Source: Nitrosospira sp.
GTDB lineage: Bacteria > Pseudomonadota > Gammaproteobacteria > Burkholderiales > Nitrosomonadaceae
DNA: 8,960 nt
Reading direction: 5' to 3'
Assembly: GCA_030453055.1 (NCBI GenBank)
Contig: JAKDLC010000069.1
Location: 1 to 8,960 of the forward strand
Below the pieces are notes generated by a model. That model had not been told where the DNA came from. It did not search any database and saw only the letters and a list, made by a program, of their open reading frames with translations. Of this stretch, positions 6,495 through 8,960 are shown one piece after another (the first letter of the stretch is position 1; each line of letters opens with the position of its first letter). A program made the position numbers and the translations under genes.

Positions 6495-8789
6495 ATGCTG
6501 GCCTGCGCGAACGCGAATACGAACACCGGCTACATTAATAATAATAATAAAAACATCAAATTTCTTGAGATACGGCATCTGAACGGCCCCAACATCTGGA
6601 CCTGCCGTCCGGTACTCGAGGCAATCGTCGACATCGGCGAACTTGAAGATTTTCCATCCGACACGATTCCAGGGTTTTATGAGCGTCTGTCTTCCTGGCT
6701 TCCCTCGCTGATCGAACACCGTTGCAGCTATGGCGAGCGCGGTGGCTTCCTGCGCCGGCTCAAGGAAGGTACCTGGCCAGGCCACATTCTCGAACACGTT
6801 ACACTCGAACTGCAAAACCTGGCCGGCATGTCTGGCGGCTTCGGCAGGGCTCGTGAAACCTCGCAGCGCGGCGTCTACAAGGTTACCGTTAGTGCCTGGC
6901 ATGAAGGTATTGCGCGCAATGCCTTGTTCGCGGCTCGTGAGCTGGTGCTGGCGGCGATGGAATACCAGCCACCGCGCAACGAGCCTTACGATGTCAAGGG
7001 CGCCATCGAGCGCCTGCGCGACATGGTCGATTCGTTGTGGCTGGGGCCATCGACCGCGTGTATCGTCGAGGCCGCCACTACACGCAACATTCCCTCCATT
7101 CGTCTTCTTGCCAAGGGAAATCTGGTGCAACTCGGCTACGGTGCGCGCAGCCAGCGCATCTGGACGGCCGAAACCGATCGGACCCCGGCGATTGCCGAAA
7201 GCATCTCGCGCGATAAGGATCTGACCAAGGCGTTACTCCGGTCCTGCGGCGTTCCCGTTCCCGAAGGCCGCATCGTCAATAGCGGCGAAGATGCCTGGGA
7301 CGCAGCGCAGGATATCGGTTTGCCGGTCGTTATCAAACCCTGTGACGGGAACCATGGACGCGGTGTTTTCATTGAGCTGACGACGCGCGAAGAGATCGAG
7401 CCGGCCTATCACGCCGCATTGGCGCAAGGTAGCGGCGTCCTGGTTGAACGTTATGTTCCGGGCACCGAACATCGTTTGCTGGTCGTCGGCGGCCGGCTCG
7501 TCGCCGCGAACCGAGGCGACTCGGTATCGGTTATCGGCGATGGCAAGTCAACCATCAGCGAGTTGATCGCTCATCAGATCAATTCCGATCCGCGCCGTGG
7601 GTCGACCGAAGATCATCCACTCAACCTGATCGGCATAGATGGCGTAACCATAATGGAGATTGCCCGTCAGGGCTTTACCGTCAACTCGATACCGTCGGCT
7701 GGACTCGAAGTCCTGATTCAGCGTAACGGCAATCATGCTTTCGACGTTACTGACGAAGTGCATTCGAGTATTGCTGCTGCCGCCTCACTCGCAGCCCGTA
7801 TTGTTGGACTGGATATTGCCGGCATTGATCTTGTTGCCAGAGATATCTCGCGACCCCTCACCGAGCAGGGTGCAGCCATTGTCGAAGTCAATGCCGGCCC
7901 CGGCCTGTTGATGCACATTAAACCCGCCGTGGGCACCCCCCGCCCGGTTGGCAAAGCCATCGTCGACCATCTCTTTCCGGACAATAACGATGGCCGTATT
8001 CCTGTCGTGGGGATCACCGGCAGTTACGGTAAAACCACCGTAGCGCACCTCGTCGCGCATTTGCTTGCGCTCACAGGCCGGCACACGGGGCTTGCTTGCG
8101 GTGACGGATTTTATCTCGGTGCGAGACAGGTTTATAAGGGCAACCACGCCAACTGGAAGTCAGGCAACAATATTCTGATGAATCGCTCGATTGAAGCGGC
8201 GGTTTTCGAGAACAGCGGCGACAGTATTTTGAGTGAGGGTCTGGCCTACGACGGGTGTCAAGCCGGCATCGTTACCAATATTGACGTAAGCCGGCACTAT
8301 GGTCGCTATGATATCGAGACACCGAAACAGGTCTTCGATGTTCTGCGCACTCAGGTGGACGTGGTGTTACCGGCAGGCGCAGCGGTACTGAACGCCAGGG
8401 AGCCGATGCTCGTGGAGATGGCTGCGCTGTGTAACGGCGAGGTTATTTACTTCAGCCTCGACCCTGAGCTGCCGGTCATCAGCACGCATCGCACAAGTGG
8501 CACGGAGAGTGCGGGGGGGAGCGTACGAAGCAACCGGGCCGTGATCGTTCGTGACGGAAACATTCTGCTTGTTACCGGCTCCAGTGAGGTAACACTGGCC
8601 AAGCTGGCTGACGTGTCGGTCACGCAAGGAGGGCATGCGGCGCAGGAGACCGAGAATGTTCTGGCGGCGGTGGGTGCTGTGTGGTCGCTTGGTATCGCGC
8701 CTGCTCTCATACGTAGCGGAATTGAGAGTTTCTCGGGCATTCAAGACAGAAAAACCCTTACCGCGGAATCAGTATTTTCGGATGAATGA
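6495..8789 (+). CDS. cphA: Cyanophycin synthetase-like ligase, short CphA'/CphA2-like form lacking the Mur ligase C-terminal domain
   Basis: This ATP-dependent peptide ligase is of the cyanophycin synthetase family, 764 residues from ATG 6495. The N-terminal domain begins with FLEIRHLNGPNIW and includes HILEHVTLELQNLAG. An ATP-grasp domain spans about 235-480, with VVIKPCDGNHGRGV (K281) and the metal-binding EVNAGPG (E464, N466). A Mur-ligase-like middle domain follows, with P-loop GITGSYGKTT (K513). Full-length CphA is near 870 residues and ends in a Mur ligase C domain with a DYAHNP motif; here the protein stops at SFSGIQDRKTL and that domain is absent. The usual GTNGKTT reads GSYGKTT, and the ETARGGILRSGL-like segment reads ENSGDSILSEGL. 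The remaining frame is intact, which argues for the short paralogue and against a recent truncation. It may make cyanophycin with a partner CphA, or join beta-Asp-Arg dipeptides as reported for cyanobacterial CphA2. The start is uncertain: TTG 6477 is the other option, and neither has a ribosome binding site. Confidence 0.87.
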   Translation: MLACANANTNTGYINNNNKNIKFLEIRHLNGPNIWTCRPVLEAIVDIGELEDFPSDTIPGFYERLSSWLPSLIEHRCSYGERGGFLRRLKEGTWPGHILEHVTLELQNLAGMSGGFGRARETSQRGVYKVTVSAWHEGIARNALFAARELVLAAMEYQPPRNEPYDVKGAIERLRDMVDSLWLGPSTACIVEAATTRNIPSIRLLAKGNLVQLGYGARSQRIWTAETDRTPAIAESISRDKDLTKALLRSCGVPVPEGRIVNSGEDAWDAAQDIGLPVVIKPCDGNHGRGVFIELTTREEIEPAYHAALAQGSGVLVERYVPGTEHRLLVVGGRLVAANRGDSVSVIGDGKSTISELIAHQINSDPRRGSTEDHPLNLIGIDGVTIMEIARQGFTVNSIPSAGLEVLIQRNGNHAFDVTDEVHSSIAAAASLAARIVGLDIAGIDLVARDISRPLTEQGAAIVEVNAGPGLLMHIKPAVGTPRPVGKAIVDHLFPDNNDGRIPVVGITGSYGKTTVAHLVAHLLALTGRHTGLACGDGFYLGARQVYKGNHANWKSGNNILMNRSIEAAVFENSGDSILSEGLAYDGCQAGIVTNIDVSRHYGRYDIETPKQVFDVLRTQVDVVLPAGAAVLNAREPMLVEMAALCNGEVIYFSLDPELPVISTHRTSGTESAGGSVRSNRAVIVRDGNILLVTGSSEVTLAKLADVSVTQGGHAAQETENVLAAVGAVWSLGIAPALIRSGIESFSGIQDRKTLTAESVFSDE
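6534..6551 (+). repeat. AAT trinucleotide run near the 5' end of the CphA-like gene
   Basis: ATT is followed by four AAT units and AAA, giving an INNNNK stretch in the reading frame. It lies between the putative start and the conserved FLEIRHLNGPN sequence. It is short, but stands out against the GC-richer coding sequence around it and could be a slippage site. Confidence 0.6.
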
Positions 8790-8838
8790 ACCTAAATCCG
8801 GTAGTTGACCGCTCATTTAATAGATCAGCGTTATGATT

Positions 8839-8860
8839 AATAACAATATTTCTTGTTATT
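8839..8860. repeat. AT-rich perfect inverted repeat downstream of the CphA-like gene
   Basis: AATAACAA and TTGTTATT form a perfect 8-base stem around a 6-base TATTTC loop, starting 50 bases after the stop codon. It could be a weak transcript-end hairpin or a regulator binding site. It lacks a GC-rich stem and a following T-run, so it is not a standard intrinsic terminator. Confidence 0.5.
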
Positions 8861-8924
8861 TGACTCTTATCTTCCGGGTGAGGCCGCTACGGGGTGAATT
8901 GCACAGTTTTTGCGGCACATGGCT

Positions 8925-8940
8925 GCGTTGTTCGCAACGC
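8925..8940. repeat. GCGTTG-TTCG-CAACGC hairpin near the window end
   Basis: This is a perfect 6-base GC-rich stem closed by a TTCG tetraloop. No T-run follows on either strand, so a terminator role is not supported. It may belong to the leader of the next gene or to a dispersed repeat. No gene is recognised between 8790 and 8960. Confidence 0.45.
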
Positions 8941-8960
8941 CTTGGAATGGAACGACCATT

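Noticed and set aside
8805..8837. TTGACC and TATGAT as a promoter after the CphA-like gene
   Set aside because: Both hexamers look good, but they are 21 bases apart, too far for a normal sigma-70 promoter.
8833..8960. Open frame from ATG 8833 running off the window end (42 codons)
   Set aside because: It has no ribosome binding site, no similarity I recognise and does not look like a CphA start. It also runs through both inverted repeats, so it is probably chance.

Overview
The window carries five plus-strand protein genes in two or three transcription units and almost no non-coding space. Codon use and the mix of families (an OvoA/OvoB pair, and a CphA-like ligase next to an ABC transporter and a DUF1854 protein) suggest a proteobacterium, most likely a betaproteobacterium. 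That assignment is an inference from gene content. A Nitrosomonadales-like ammonia oxidiser is one possibility, but nothing in the sequence decides it.

Region 1 (start to about 3470) is an ovothiol biosynthesis operon. ovoA encodes a three-domain enzyme: DinB-like and FGE-like domains forming the non-haem iron sulfoxide synthase, followed by a SAM methyltransferase. ovoB encodes a MalY/PatB-type PLP lyase. Its TTG start overlaps the ovoA stop as TTGA, with a purine-rich ribosome binding site in front. Together they would convert histidine and cysteine to 5-thiohistidine and then methylate it to ovothiol A. A hairpin followed by a short T-rich run closes the unit.

Region 2 (3513-6325) holds a half-type ABC exporter with an unusual N-terminal soluble module: a compact beta-rich domain, a polyproline stretch and a four-cysteine zinc ribbon. 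Its stop overlaps the start of a 157-residue DUF1854 protein as ATGA. Region 3 (about 6495-8789) is a cyanophycin synthetase-like gene behind a 150-170 base leader that contains a plausible sigma-70 promoter. The ligase has the N-terminal and ATP-grasp domains and a Mur-ligase-like middle domain, but it ends before the Mur ligase C-terminal domain found in full-length CphA. It therefore resembles the shorter second paralogue (CphA'/CphA2-like).

The ABC transporter, DUF1854 protein and short CphA form a recurring cyanophycin-associated neighbourhood whose transported substrate and DUF1854 role are, to my knowledge, not established. This is the most interesting part of the window. The last 171 bases hold no recognisable gene but contain two perfect inverted repeats. 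A canonical full-length cphA, which I would expect nearby, is not inside the window.
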